Below, piece after piece: positions 55,167 to 63,092 of a stretch of 64,000 nt of DNA. Each line of letters starts with the position of its first letter. Position 1 is the first letter of the stretch. Both the position numbers and the translations under genes were made by a program. A model generated the notes under the pieces. That model was given only the letters and a program-made list of their open reading frames with translations, did no database searches and had not been told where the DNA came from. The DNA is from Polynucleobacter hirudinilacicola (GTDB lineage Bacteria; Pseudomonadota; Gammaproteobacteria; Burkholderiales; Burkholderiaceae), in the NCBI RefSeq assembly GCF_002192535.1, contig NZ_NAIA01000003.1:124001-188000 (forward strand). The letters run 5' to 3'.

Positions 55167-55736
55167 ATGAAACCGAATCTAATATCTCGCTGCAGCGCAC
55201 TACTTAACCCCTTTTATCACATGGTTGAAATAAGCAAACCCTACTATCCCCTTGCGCATCGATTGCTTAGGTTCATCGCCTACATTTTGGCGGGGGGCAT
55301 TCTCGCGCAAGCCCTGTGTTGCAGCATGTTCTATTTTTTAATTTATGACTCTCAAGCAGCGGGCATGCTGGCCCACCTAATAATTCAACATCTCTCTTAC
55401 TTTTTCTTAGGGGGCGTATTTATCATCATGAGTGTTTCCAATATTCTCATTAAAAGAGGTTTATCACAGTTAAGAGTGATTCGTATACCATCGCTCACTA
55501 TATTTTTAGCAATCGCTACTACGAGCTTCCTACTCATACCCCGTATGGATTATTTGCGAGAGACTGCCCTGATCGATGGCATGCCCGTCATGCTCTCTCC
55601 TTTTGCCAATTACTTTGCAGTACTTAATGCCATTACATTGCTTCTACTACTAGCCCAAATGATATTTAGCGGCCTCATGGCATGGCGCTTAAGCGATCAC
55701 CAATTAACCCAAATGGCGCCTGACCGAAGCAATTAA
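55167..55736 (+). CDS. Four-helix membrane protein, unknown
   Basis: The 189-residue protein has about four hydrophobic segments (roughly 36-58, 67-87, 104-122 and 148-172) and a polar N-terminus. The late segment with DGMPVMLSPFANYFAVLNAITLLL slightly resembles DUF4149-type proteins, but I do not claim the family. It is divergent from the Rrf2 gene and its 3' end overlaps the convergent DUF2244 gene by 33 bases. Confidence 0.6.
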   Translation: MKPNLISRCSALLNPFYHMVEISKPYYPLAHRLLRFIAYILAGGILAQALCCSMFYFLIYDSQAAGMLAHLIIQHLSYFFLGGVFIIMSVSNILIKRGLSQLRVIRIPSLTIFLAIATTSFLLIPRMDYLRETALIDGMPVMLSPFANYFAVLNAITLLLLLAQMIFSGLMAWRLSDHQLTQMAPDRSN

Positions 55737-56132
55737 AGGGATCTGTTGCTCCGGCCTGACAAACTGCCCAAGCTCAACTCGCAAATCCGATTGAGTAATA
55801 AAAAAGGTTTTTGATCCCTCTAGGGGTGGCTCAATTTTTGCCCATTGGGCATTGAATTCATAAACCTTTTCTCTGTAGCCAATGAATTTTTTGACTAAAA
55901 GACGTTTGCCTTCAATTTCAATCGTTTCACAATCTAGGGCATGCCTACAGTAGATTAAAAATCCAATCGTGACCGCAGTTAATTCCAGAGTTGTAAAAAC
56001 GGGAATCATCCATACTCCCGCCAAGAAGAAACCAATTCCCACGATTAAGGATAGACAGACCAAAACAATATAAAACTGAAGCAGTTGCTTAGGTGTCAGG
56101 GCGCAGTTTCTACGCATTTGCCAAGTCTTCAT
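55704..56132 (-). CDS. DUF2244-family membrane protein
   Basis: The 142-residue protein has two membrane helices (about 19-41 and 45-65) after the DUF2244 start RRNCALTPKQLLQFY, then a cytoplasmic domain with RHALDCETIEIEGKRLLVKKF. Family members often sit beside cytochrome oxidase genes, but not here. Function is unknown. Confidence 0.88.
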   Translation of the reverse strand: MKTWQMRRNCALTPKQLLQFYIVLVCLSLIVGIGFFLAGVWMIPVFTTLELTAVTIGFLIYCRHALDCETIEIEGKRLLVKKFIGYREKVYEFNAQWAKIEPPLEGSKTFFITQSDLRVELGQFVRPEQQIPLIASVRRHLG

Positions 56133-56154
56133 ACCAAAGCCAGATTACCTAAAA

Positions 56155-56304
56155 TTAATGGGTATTTTTACGCTCTTGGGATTTAGCCAACTGGTCAGCA
56201 CTTCTTTGCTGAAAATCGACCATGGTGTGATAACCCATTTGATAGCAGGGGCAATGCTTACCCAGAATCCAGCGAGCAAGCTTAACGCGAAATTTTTGAA
56301 TCAT
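56155..56304 (-). CDS. 49-aa basic protein with HCPC motif
   Basis: A 49-codon frame begins behind a GGAG site eight bases upstream. It encodes a basic amphipathic start (IQKFRVKLARWILGK), then HCPCYQ with two cysteines, and a polar Gln/Lys-rich end. The H-C-x-C arrangement could bind a metal, but no family is recognised. It is upstream of the DUF2244 gene on the same strand. Confidence 0.6.
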   Translation of the reverse strand: MIQKFRVKLARWILGKHCPCYQMGYHTMVDFQQRSADQLAKSQERKNTH

Positions 56305-56436
56305 TTACATCTCCTAAGATTGAGCTTCAAATGTAAACGCAAATGGAGTTTAGTGCTGGCCGCAGGGATAAAAAGGGGGGCATTTAGCCCTAATTAGGTG
56401 CCAGCAAAGATGAGACAAATCCATTACATTGAATGG

Positions 56437-57081
56437 ATGACCAATTCCACACCCTCTACTCGTAAATTACCTTTATTTCCACTGGGTACCGTACTTTTTC
56501 CAGATGGCGTCATTGCGCTCAAGATTTTTGAAGCGCGCTATCTCGATATGATTAAGCAATGCCTTCGTGAAAAGACCGAATTTGGCGTCGTGAGCATCAT
56601 TAAAAATACTGACACTAGTGACGAAGATATATCTCTATCTTTTTCTAAGATCGGCACACTAGCTCAAATTGAGGATTTTGATCCTATTCAGCCAGCGCTT
56701 TATATGACTAAATCATTTGGCACGCAGCGATTTAAGTTATTGAGCAGCAGCCAGGAAGCTAACGGCCTTTGGATAGGCGAAGTAGAGCTTTTGGAAAATG
56801 ATCCGCTCATGCCAATTCCGCAAGAACATCAAGGTGTTGCTAAATTGCTGGATGAAATAATATCTGTCATTCAAAGCGAAGATCTCATGGGAGAGGCGCC
56901 CTTTAAGAAGCCTTTTAAAGTAGATGATTGCGGATGGGTTTCTAATCGCCTGGCTGAACTATTGCCAATCTCCCTTGCCCAGAAGAATCATTTGCTAGCT
57001 CAAACCAATCCTCGCATAAGACTCGATCTGATTACTGAAATTATTGAAGATGATGATTTAAGAAATCTCATGATGCATTAA
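56437..57081 (+). CDS. LON substrate-binding (N-terminal) domain protein
   Basis: A protein of about 214 residues made only of the Lon N-terminal domain (LON_substr_bdg), with RKLPLFPLGTVLFPDGVIAL then FEARYLDMIKQCLRE near the start. I preferred the ATG at 56437 by homology; in-frame GTG (56398) and ATG (56410) starts upstream are possible. Such ATPase-less proteins are common and of unknown function. It is co-directional with the MpaB-family gene, four bases downstream. Confidence 0.9.
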   Translation: MTNSTPSTRKLPLFPLGTVLFPDGVIALKIFEARYLDMIKQCLREKTEFGVVSIIKNTDTSDEDISLSFSKIGTLAQIEDFDPIQPALYMTKSFGTQRFKLLSSSQEANGLWIGEVELLENDPLMPIPQEHQGVAKLLDEIISVIQSEDLMGEAPFKKPFKVDDCGWVSNRLAELLPISLAQKNHLLAQTNPRIRLDLITEIIEDDDLRNLMMH

Positions 57082-57085
57082 TACT

Positions 57086-57946
57086 ATGCTTGATGAGTTG
57101 ATCCGTAAAACAATACGAGAGATGGTTGGCGGAAGCGGTCCACCTATTGCATTCTTAACCCCGCAGGGAGACCGAGGGCTATTTGGCCCCGAGTCAGTTT
57201 CCTGGAAAATTCATGCAGACTTTATTTCCATGATGATTGGCGGTATTAGCTCATTGATTTTGCAAGCCCTGCATCCACAGGCTTTGGCTGGAGTATGGGA
57301 CCACTCCTCCTTCAGAGAAGATCTCAAAGGTCGCCTTGGTAGGACTGCGTTTTTCATTGCAGCAACGACCTACGGCCCTACTGATATGGCAAATAATATC
57401 ATCACAAAGGTTAATCACATTCACACCAAAATTACTGGCCTCGATGAATTTGGCAAGCCCTATTCAGCTACAGACCCTCATTTGCTTGCCTGGGTACATC
57501 TCACAGAGACACGCAGTTTCATCAACTCTTTTGAAGGCTATCGCATGGAAACAATCAGCCCAAAAGAGAAAGATCAATATTTTCTAGAGATGAGTTCTCT
57601 AGGAGCAAGAATGGGCGCTATGAATCTTCCGACTACTTATGCCAGCACTGAGAAGGCCATCCAAGGCTATATACCGGAGCTCTATTTTGGAGAGCGTGCC
57701 AAGAGCATTATTGATTTACTGGATAACTTCCCCAGCAATCTAACAGCCAAGCCCTTTATCAAGCTCATTAGTCGCGCCGGCTTTCTGAATCTTCCAGACT
57801 GGGTATATCCCATAATTGGAAAATCTACCCCGAGTTACTTTGAACGTCTAGCAGTCAAAAAAAGTATTGATTTAATTGCAATTCCCGTTCGTGAAGCCCT
57901 TAAGAATGGGGTGGCCGCTCATTCCTTAAGAAGAGTTTATGGATAA
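57086..57946 (+). CDS. Oxygenase MpaB-family (DUF2236) protein
   Basis: The 286-residue protein has the conserved WKIHADFISMMIGGISSLIL and LHPQALAGVWDHSSF segments (near residue 70) and RLGRTAFFIAATTYG. The family includes latex-clearing and mycophenolate-pathway oxygenases that bind heme b; its histidine in LHPQ is conserved here. The substrate is unknown. It follows the LON-domain gene and precedes a DUF4149 gene on one likely transcript. Confidence 0.88.
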   Translation: MLDELIRKTIREMVGGSGPPIAFLTPQGDRGLFGPESVSWKIHADFISMMIGGISSLILQALHPQALAGVWDHSSFREDLKGRLGRTAFFIAATTYGPTDMANNIITKVNHIHTKITGLDEFGKPYSATDPHLLAWVHLTETRSFINSFEGYRMETISPKEKDQYFLEMSSLGARMGAMNLPTTYASTEKAIQGYIPELYFGERAKSIIDLLDNFPSNLTAKPFIKLISRAGFLNLPDWVYPIIGKSTPSYFERLAVKKSIDLIAIPVREALKNGVAAHSLRRVYG

Positions 57947-57961
57947 CTATAGAAAGTAATC

Positions 57962-58339
57962 ATGATTACAAATTATTTTTTATCTGGCATGGTTGGCATC
58001 ATGCTCTTTTTTACAGTAGTTGTTGCCCCTACTGTGTTCAAAGTGCTACCTGTCGAATGGTCCAGCAAATATGTCAGAAACTTTTTCCCAAAGTACTACG
58101 CAACCTTGGGCTTAATCACCCTGATCTGCGTATTTACAGAACCAGATATAGCAAACAAGGTTTTACTCGGAATCTGTGCAGCCCTTTTTGCCTTCACCCT
58201 TTTCTACTTAACTGGAAAAATTAATCACGCCAAAGATAGTGGCCAGGGTCGTCAATTTCACTGGCTTCATGGTACCAGCGTAGTGATTAATCTGTTTCAG
58301 CTTATTTCTTTTCTATACCTACTGGTCATCTCTTCATGA
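57962..58339 (+). CDS. DUF4149-family (TMEM205-like) membrane protein
   Basis: The 125-residue protein has four hydrophobic helices. The start GIMLFFTVVVAPTVFKVLP and then RNFFPKYYATLGL are the DUF4149 hallmarks. Function is unknown. Its stop overlaps the start of the next gene (ATGA). Confidence 0.86.
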   Translation: MITNYFLSGMVGIMLFFTVVVAPTVFKVLPVEWSSKYVRNFFPKYYATLGLITLICVFTEPDIANKVLLGICAALFAFTLFYLTGKINHAKDSGQGRQFHWLHGTSVVINLFQLISFLYLLVISS

Positions 58340-58698
58340 AAATTCAATATGCCATCACCCTTGTCGCACTGATACTGTTGTCTATGGGCGCTACTAACGC
58401 GCAGACTAAACCGAATCAGAAACTGAATTCAAGCTATGTTGAAAGCTGCATTCAAAGTCAGCTTCAAATACATCAGAATTTAAAGGAGATTTCTCAAGGT
58501 GATTTTCGAGCGCATTGTGAATGTACGGCAAAACAACTATCTAGCACTCTCAGCTCAACACAGCTAGATGAGCTTCTCAAAACCAATCAGTCGCCTAAGT
58601 GGCTTAAATCTGCAGAAGATGCGGCAAGCAAATCCTGCCTTAAGCCCGTGACTAAGACTCAGGCTTGGTTTTATCAGATTCTTGTTCTAAGTTCTTGA
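58336..58698 (+). CDS. Secreted hypothetical protein, 120 aa
   Basis: It has a signal peptide ending in TNAQ (about residue 22) and a helical body with four cysteines (VESCIQSQ, HCECTAKQL, KSCLKPV). These likely form disulfides in the periplasm. Translational coupling to the DUF4149 gene suggests a joint role. The gene overlaps the convergent 59-aa Cys-rich gene by 47 bases. No family is recognised. Confidence 0.68.
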   Translation: MKIQYAITLVALILLSMGATNAQTKPNQKLNSSYVESCIQSQLQIHQNLKEISQGDFRAHCECTAKQLSSTLSSTQLDELLKTNQSPKWLKSAEDAASKSCLKPVTKTQAWFYQILVLSS

Positions 58699-58831
58699 GG
58701 GGACTTGGCTTCAAATTTAAAGAAGGTGCCGCCATTTTTTCACCATCCCACACTTGCCCACACCAACACTCACCAGCATCATTAATAATACAAACGCCAG
58801 ACCCACAGCAGCGCTTATCTGGAGATTTCAT
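58652..58831 (-). CDS. 59-aa cysteine-rich protein (CCGxGxC...CWCG), probable metal binder
   Basis: A 59-codon frame encodes five cysteines in the first 24 residues (RCCGSGVC, then ECWCGQVWDGE), followed by a polar tail. The tight CCG-x-G-x-C plus C-W-C-G pattern is that of a short widespread betaproteobacterial protein type of unknown role; zinc or Fe-S binding is likely. An AGGG site precedes the ATG. It overlaps the end of the convergent secreted-protein gene. Confidence 0.72.
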   Translation of the reverse strand: MKSPDKRCCGSGVCIINDAGECWCGQVWDGEKMAAPSLNLKPSPLKNLEQESDKTKPES

Positions 58832-58914
58832 AATTCAGCCCTTATCAATTCAAGATTGGAAATTAAGGCTATTCTAGAGTTTTTATTGATTTAGTGTTGA
58901 CCTCTATTGACGTG

Positions 58915-59556
58915 ATGAAGCAAACCGCCTTATTTGAAATTGCTCCGGTACAACATGGACAAAACCTGTTGCCCAAGGATGGGTCTGCTTACTACTATCC
59001 AGAATGGATGAGCGCAGTAGATAGCACTGAGTTGATGGAGCGTCTAGAAAAATCATTGCAATGGGAAGCAGATCACTTATTCATGTTCGGAAAATATGTG
59101 ACAACCCGGCGTAAGGTGGCTTGGGTAGCAGATCCAAGCTGTACTTACACCTACTCTGGGGTAAAAAAAGAAGCTCAACCATGGATTCCGGAATTACTAG
59201 CCCTTAAAACCCAAATTGAAGAACTTGCCCAATCCGAATTTAACTCCTGCTTACTGAATCTCTACCATGATGGAAAAGATGGGATGGGTTGGCATAGCGA
59301 TGATGAAAAAGAGTTAGATGCAAATTCCCCAATTGCCTCAATCAGTCTTGGTGCTACCCGTAAATTTTCATTAAGGCACAAGACTGATAAAACAACTGTC
59401 TCCCTACCTCTAGAAAATGGTAGCGCTCTTGTCATGCATTCACCGACTCAGCAATTTTGGCAGCATGCTCTACTTAAAACTACAACTATTCACATACCTC
59501 GTATCAATCTCACTTTTAGAAAAATTAATCCTCATCATGAACGCCAAGAAAACTAA
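58915..59556 (+). CDS. AlkB-family 2-oxoglutarate-dependent dioxygenase
   Basis: A protein of about 213 residues with the AlkB core: SCLLNLYHDGKDGMGWHSDDE (the H-x-D iron motif is in its last five residues), SISLGATRKFSLRHK (Arg for 2-oxoglutarate) and LVMHSPTQQFWQHAL (distal histidine). It repairs alkylated DNA or RNA bases. The ATG at 58915 is my choice; an in-frame GTG lies 21 bases upstream. Its 3' end overlaps the folB-like gene by 20 bases. Confidence 0.93.
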   Translation: MKQTALFEIAPVQHGQNLLPKDGSAYYYPEWMSAVDSTELMERLEKSLQWEADHLFMFGKYVTTRRKVAWVADPSCTYTYSGVKKEAQPWIPELLALKTQIEELAQSEFNSCLLNLYHDGKDGMGWHSDDEKELDANSPIASISLGATRKFSLRHKTDKTTVSLPLENGSALVMHSPTQQFWQHALLKTTTIHIPRINLTFRKINPHHERQEN

Positions 59557-59947
59557 CGCATGTATTGAATTAAAAGATCTGAAGCTACAGACACAAATTG
59601 GAACTTATGCGCCTGGCGCGATCATTCCTAAGCAACACCTATTGGATTTAACGCTATGGATTGACGAAAAACTCATCTTAATCACAAAAGATCTGATGGA
59701 AAATGTGTTTGACTATGATCCTCTAGTGATTGAGATGAATAGACTTGCAGGCGATGGCCACTATGAAACGCAAGAAAGACTCATGACCCGAATAGTTCAG
59801 GCTTGCTCACAGTATCCCGAAATTCAATCCCTTGAAATCAACCTCAGAAAATCACCAGTTAGCGCAGGCTCTGGCTCACTTGGCATCAGACTCAAAGTGG
59901 ATCAAACTACCTTGGATGATTTTAGGACTTCTAAGTTCTCATCGTAA
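59537..59947 (+). CDS. folB: Dihydroneopterin aldolase (FolB-like)
   Basis: The 136-residue protein has the family pattern ELKDLKLQTQIGTYAPGAI at the start, FDYDPLVIEMNRLAGDGHYETQERL in the middle with the catalytic Glu region, and a final beta strand LGIRLKVD. It cleaves 7,8-dihydroneopterin in folate synthesis. The ATG at 59537 lies inside the AlkB gene end; the frame is open further upstream but only within AlkB. Coupling suggests one transcript. Confidence 0.82.
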   Translation: MNAKKTNACIELKDLKLQTQIGTYAPGAIIPKQHLLDLTLWIDEKLILITKDLMENVFDYDPLVIEMNRLAGDGHYETQERLMTRIVQACSQYPEIQSLEINLRKSPVSAGSGSLGIRLKVDQTTLDDFRTSKFSS

Positions 59948-60070
59948 GTAAGCCCTAATGAGACTCAAAATATCATCATAGAGCTGCCTAAGCTTTTTAA
60001 AGAATTTCATTTAGTAATTGATTGAGCGCTAATTCCAGTCTACAACTAGACATCTGAATGTATGTCAGTA

Positions 60071-60469
60071 TTACCGGCTATCCCTTAAGGCAATGAGCAA
60101 GGGATGATCCACTGGAAACTGAGCATCTTCAATAGCAGCGCTAACTTCTGGTAAGGTTTCAGCTATTTCTTCACTCCCTTGAAAAACCATTGTCCACTTA
60201 CTAAAGCTTCGCTCGCTGATCTGCTTTGACTCTATTAAGCGGACATTTTTGTGTCGGTCGTCCTTTTGAATTTTTTGCCACAAGGCATTGATATCCTTTT
60301 CAAGTCCCTCAATAACTTGTCCAAATTGATTATTCTCATAAATGAGTGCGCCAGTAATCCCTAAAGCTTGGTTATTGGAATACGAGTGATATAAGAGCCT
60401 CATCAGACCCAAGAACGACATATTTTGGGCTGGTTCACTCACATAAGTTAATTCAATTAGCTTAGACAT
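60071..60469 (-). CDS. Stand-alone BLUF blue-light photoreceptor
   Basis: The 132-residue protein is a single BLUF domain. The key residues are Tyr9 (ELTYVSEP), the flavin-binding Asn at 32/33 (SNNQALGITG), Gln51 (FGQVIEG) and Trp92 (FSKWTMVF). It binds FAD and senses blue light; with no output domain it would act through a partner protein. I chose the ATG at 60469; a GTG lies one codon upstream. The neighbour is an MFS gene past a tRNA relic. Confidence 0.92.
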   Translation of the reverse strand: MSKLIELTYVSEPAQNMSFLGLMRLLYHSYSNNQALGITGALIYENNQFGQVIEGLEKDINALWQKIQKDDRHKNVRLIESKQISERSFSKWTMVFQGSEEIAETLPEVSAAIEDAQFPVDHPLLIALRDSR

Positions 60470-60543
60470 CACCCAATACTAGAGATACCCTATGTCAATT
60501 GCTCTAGGCGTTTACCCGAGCGCTTCATGCAGTAGCCCCAAAT

Positions 60544-60585
60544 GACAAAATCCCCACCATTGTTGATGAGGGTTTGCTTTTCTGG
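60544..60585. repeat. 42-nt element shared with 62871-62912
   Basis: By hand alignment 36 of 42 positions match the copy at 62871-62912, with core CCACCATTG.TGATGAG.G. Both copies abut the CCA end of a tRNA relic, so this is the downstream flank of the relic. Confidence 0.75.
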
Positions 60586-60610
60586 TGGTTACGGCAGGAC
60601 TTAAACCTGC
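60583..60610 (-). repeat. tRNA 3'-end relic (copy 3)
   Basis: The reverse complement reads a perfect 5-bp T-arm (GCAGG/CCTGC with a seven-base TTTAAGT loop), then a seven-base acceptor strand and ACCA. The rest of the tRNA is missing. Its acceptor differs from the other copies, so it may come from a different tRNA. It separates the BLUF gene from the MFS gene. Confidence 0.6.
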
Positions 60611-60663
60611 AAACTTCTATCGCACTTAACTGCGATGAAATCCTCTTTGATTTCTATCGCAAT

Positions 60664-61944
60664 TCAATTGTCATTGAGCAGGTAGGGTGCATTTCTTGGC
60701 AACCGGAAGCTAACCAAAAAAGCTAGCCCTAGCATTACAGTGACATACCAGTAAAACAATGACTCATATCCCTGTGCTTTAAAGCTTAGAGCTACAAATT
60801 CAGCCGTACCCCCAAAGATCGAATTAGCAATTGCATAAGACAAGCCGACACCTAACGCTCTTACCTCCGGAGGAAACATCTCTGCCTTTACTATTGCGGC
60901 GATTGATGTATAGAAACTAATAATGCCTAATGCGAAGCTAATGACCAAGAAAGCTATCCAGCTCTCAGAAACTCCTTGAAGAATAGCCATCATTGGAATA
61001 GTAAAAAGCACTCCTAAACCACCAAAGAGCAGCATATTGTTTCTGCGGCCTATACGATCTGATAGAGCCCCAAATACCGGTTGCATCAACATAAAAACCA
61101 ATAAGCATCCCGTCATTACAGCACTAGCAGTCTGTATAGACATATGCGCTGAGTTCACTAGATACTTTTGCATGTAGGTTGTGAATGTGTAAAAACTTAA
61201 AGAGCCTCCTGCCGTATAGCCCAAGACAGTAAAAAATGCTTTTTTATGATCTCGAAATAAAGCCTTAATACTGCCGGCATCCTTGTTTACCTCAGATAAA
61301 TTAGGTGCTGTCTCAGAAAGAGTTTTTCGTAAAAAAAGTACAATCACCGCAGCAAATGCACCGATAACAAATGGAATTCTCCAACCCCACTCCTTGAGCT
61401 GACTTTCATCTAAAAATTGCTGCAAAATTAAAATGACCAAAACTGCCATTAGTTGACCGCCAATTAACGTGACATATTGAAAAGATGAATAAAACCCTCT
61501 TTGCCCCTTCATACCAATCTCACTCATATAGGTGGCAGTAGTTCCATACTCCCCACCTACGGAAAGGCCCTGGAACAGCCTTGCCACTACTAGTAAGACT
61601 GGAGCCCAAATGCCAATAACATCATAGCCAGGCAGACATGCGATCATCAAAGAGCCTGCACACATCATCATCACAGAAATTAACAAGGATTTTTTTCTAC
61701 CATGACGATCGGCAATACGCCCAAAAATCCATCCTCCGATAGGTCGCATCAAAAATCCTACAGCAAAAACACCGGCCGTATTAAGCAATTGAACAGTAGG
61801 ATTGGCTGCAGGGAAAAATATATGGGCAAAGTAAATAGCACAAAAAGCATAGACATAAAAATCAAACCACTCAACAAGATTACCGGAGGACGCTGCAAAT
61901 ATCGCAAATATTCTTTTTCGCTTTTCTGCTGTTGTGTATGCCAT
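60664..61944 (-). CDS. MFS transporter of the metabolite:H+ symporter (MHS/KgtP-like) group
   Basis: The 426-residue protein has twelve helices and the MHS signature [16 protein letters not shown] near residue 20, [14 protein letters not shown] as the MFS loop motif, and [18 protein letters not shown]. Members import 2-oxoglutarate, citrate, shikimate or betaine with protons. It lies alone between tRNA relics at 60583 and 62100. Its left gap carries two small hairpins without T-runs. Confidence 0.9.
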   Translation of the reverse strand: MAYTTAEKRKRIFAIFAASSGNLVEWFDFYVYAFCAIYFAHIFFPAANPTVQLLNTAGVFAVGFLMRPIGGWIFGRIADRHGRKKSLLISVMMMCAGSLMIACLPGYDVIGIWAPVLLVVARLFQGLSVGGEYGTTATYMSEIGMKGQRGFYSSFQYVTLIGGQLMAVLVILILQQFLDESQLKEWGWRIPFVIGAFAAVIVLFLRKTLSETAPNLSEVNKDAGSIKALFRDHKKAFFTVLGYTAGGSLSFYTFTTYMQKYLVNSAHMSIQTASAVMTGCLLVFMLMQPVFGALSDRIGRRNNMLLFGGLGVLFTIPMMAILQGVSESWIAFLVISFALGIISFYTSIAAIVKAEMFPPEVRALGVGLSYAIANSIFGGTAEFVALSFKAQGYESLFYWYVTVMLGLAFLVSFRLPRNAPYLLNDN

Positions 61945-62061
61945 ATAATTTTTTAATGTATTTTTAAATTAGTCTTAAAGTTAATAATAAATGTTAGTCA
62001 AGTTAAAAGATATTTTTAATGAATAACCCAAGAAGCCAAAAAAACCTCTAAATTACGATGA

Positions 62062-62094
62062 AAAACTACTAATGCTATTCACGTTAGTAGTTTT
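62062..62094 (-). terminator. Hairpin with T-run after the CCA end of tRNA relic copy 4
   Basis: An 11-bp perfect stem (AAAACTACTAA/TTAGTAGTTTT, 11-base loop) is followed by T on the minus strand. It begins six bases past the relic's CCA end, as a tRNA terminator would, and supports the relic's origin from a real tRNA gene. Confidence 0.7.
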
Positions 62095-62099
62095 GTTGC

Positions 62100-62140
62100 T
62101 GGTGGGCCCTCTAGGACTTGAGGCTGGGACCAAAGGATAG
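62100..62140 (-). repeat. tRNA 3'-half relic (copy 4)
   Basis: The reverse complement gives CTTTGGTCCCAGCC, TCAAGTCC and GGGCCCACCA in tRNA order: anticodon-side stem, T-arm and acceptor. It is among the best-preserved copies, with few changes in the first 38 positions. It lies between the MFS gene and the cupin gene. Confidence 0.72.
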
Positions 62141-62335
62141 TGAAAGCTGACCCTCTCATTGGTTTAGCAAATAAAAAATCCCTTCTTCTGGGGCGGCACT
62201 AAAATCAGGCTAGTTCAGCCTCTGCAAAGTTGGTTTGGTGATAACCCTAGATTTTGGTGAAATAACCTCAAAATCATTTGACCCATTGCTAATTGCTTGG
62301 CATTCTGTATTTCACAAGTCTATTGGAGTTATGCA

Positions 62336-62809
62336 ATGAAATTCAAAAAATTAATAGCTGTTGTCGGTTTTATTTTAGCTTTGGGATTAACCGGAACTCA
62401 ATCACTGGCGCTGACGCATATCGATGGCGCCGTCCCATATGAAGACATTGAAGCTACAGAAATTACAATATCACAATCGCCAAAAACCATCTTAGGACAA
62501 GACTTTAAATATCCAGCAGGGCAACCTCTCATCAAATCTTTTGTGATTGATATACCAGTTGGTAAGCAAACTTCTCTACACAAACACGCGGTTCCATTAT
62601 TTATTTATGTAGTCTCTGGAGAGTTAGAAGTTGATTATGGCAGCAAGGGTAAGAAAACATTTAAATCTGGCGCAGCCTATGTAGAAGCGATTGAATGGTG
62701 TCATTTTGGTAAGGCTTCTGGAAAATTACCTGTAAAGATTATTAGCACTTATCTAGGTCAAGAAAAACCTGATCAATTGAAGCCCGATTCTTGCTCTAAG
62801 CCTAATTAA
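62336..62809 (+). CDS. Secreted cupin-domain protein
   Basis: A protein of about 157 residues with a signal peptide (about 1-23) and one cupin barrel. Motif 1 is GKQTSLHKHAVPLFIYVVSGELEV (two histidines), and motif 2 is near AAYVEAIEWCHFG. An ATG at 62336 with GGAG eight bases upstream is the start; upstream in-frame codons are unlikely. A metal-binding periplasmic cupin is inferred, with unknown ligand. It is flanked by tRNA relics at 62100 and 62910. Confidence 0.85.
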   Translation: MKFKKLIAVVGFILALGLTGTQSLALTHIDGAVPYEDIEATEITISQSPKTILGQDFKYPAGQPLIKSFVIDIPVGKQTSLHKHAVPLFIYVVSGELEVDYGSKGKKTFKSGAAYVEAIEWCHFGKASGKLPVKIISTYLGQEKPDQLKPDSCSKPN

Positions 62810-62870
62810 TTTTTTAAGTCGCTTATTCTGAGGTGCCTGCTCCAGCCGTCACCTCAAGTAGCGCTCAAAA

Positions 62871-62912
62871 GACAAAACCGCCACCATTGCTGATGAGAGT
62901 TTACTTTTTTGG
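62871..62912. repeat. 42-nt element shared with 60544-60585
   Basis: This is the second copy of the flank described at 60544-60585, ending in the TGG (CCA) of relic copy 5. Five of the six differences from the other copy are transitions, pointing to an old duplication rather than chance. Confidence 0.75.
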
Positions 62913-62949
62913 CGGGCCCACCAGGACTTGAAACTGGGGCCAAAGGATA
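62910..62949 (-). repeat. tRNA 3'-half relic (copy 5)
   Basis: The reverse complement reads ATCCTTTGGCCCCAG, TTCAAGTCCTGG and TGGGCCCGCCA, nearly a full 3' half of a CAU tRNA with about four changes in 40 positions. The match stops at the anticodon arm. It lies between the cupin and the Bug-family gene. Confidence 0.75.
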
Positions 62950-63092
62950 AACTGCGACAACAGCCCATCTTACTGAAGGCATAAAAATTGGAAATATAAG
63001 CTACTGCCTTTAGATATTGATCACTTTACTTTAAATTACTTGATCAGACTACGCAATATTTACTTAATACTATAGAGTTTTTTCAACAGTGA

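Larger units (their letters stand above)
61945..62335. other. 391-base gap: MFS promoter region, hairpin, tRNA relic, cupin leader
   Basis: The first 100 bases are AT-rich and should hold the MFS promoter. A hairpin (62062-62094) and tRNA relic copy 4 (62100-62140) follow, then about 190 bases with no recognisable gene up to the cupin ribosome site (TTGGAG). Confidence 0.6.

Noticed and set aside
56158-56397. 79-codon plus-strand ORF
   Set aside because: The opposite strand holds the 49-aa gene with a ribosome site; this frame is its shadow.
60619-60654. Two small hairpins considered as terminator of the MFS gene
   Set aside because: Stems of 6 bp each without any T-run; not enough for a rho-independent terminator call.
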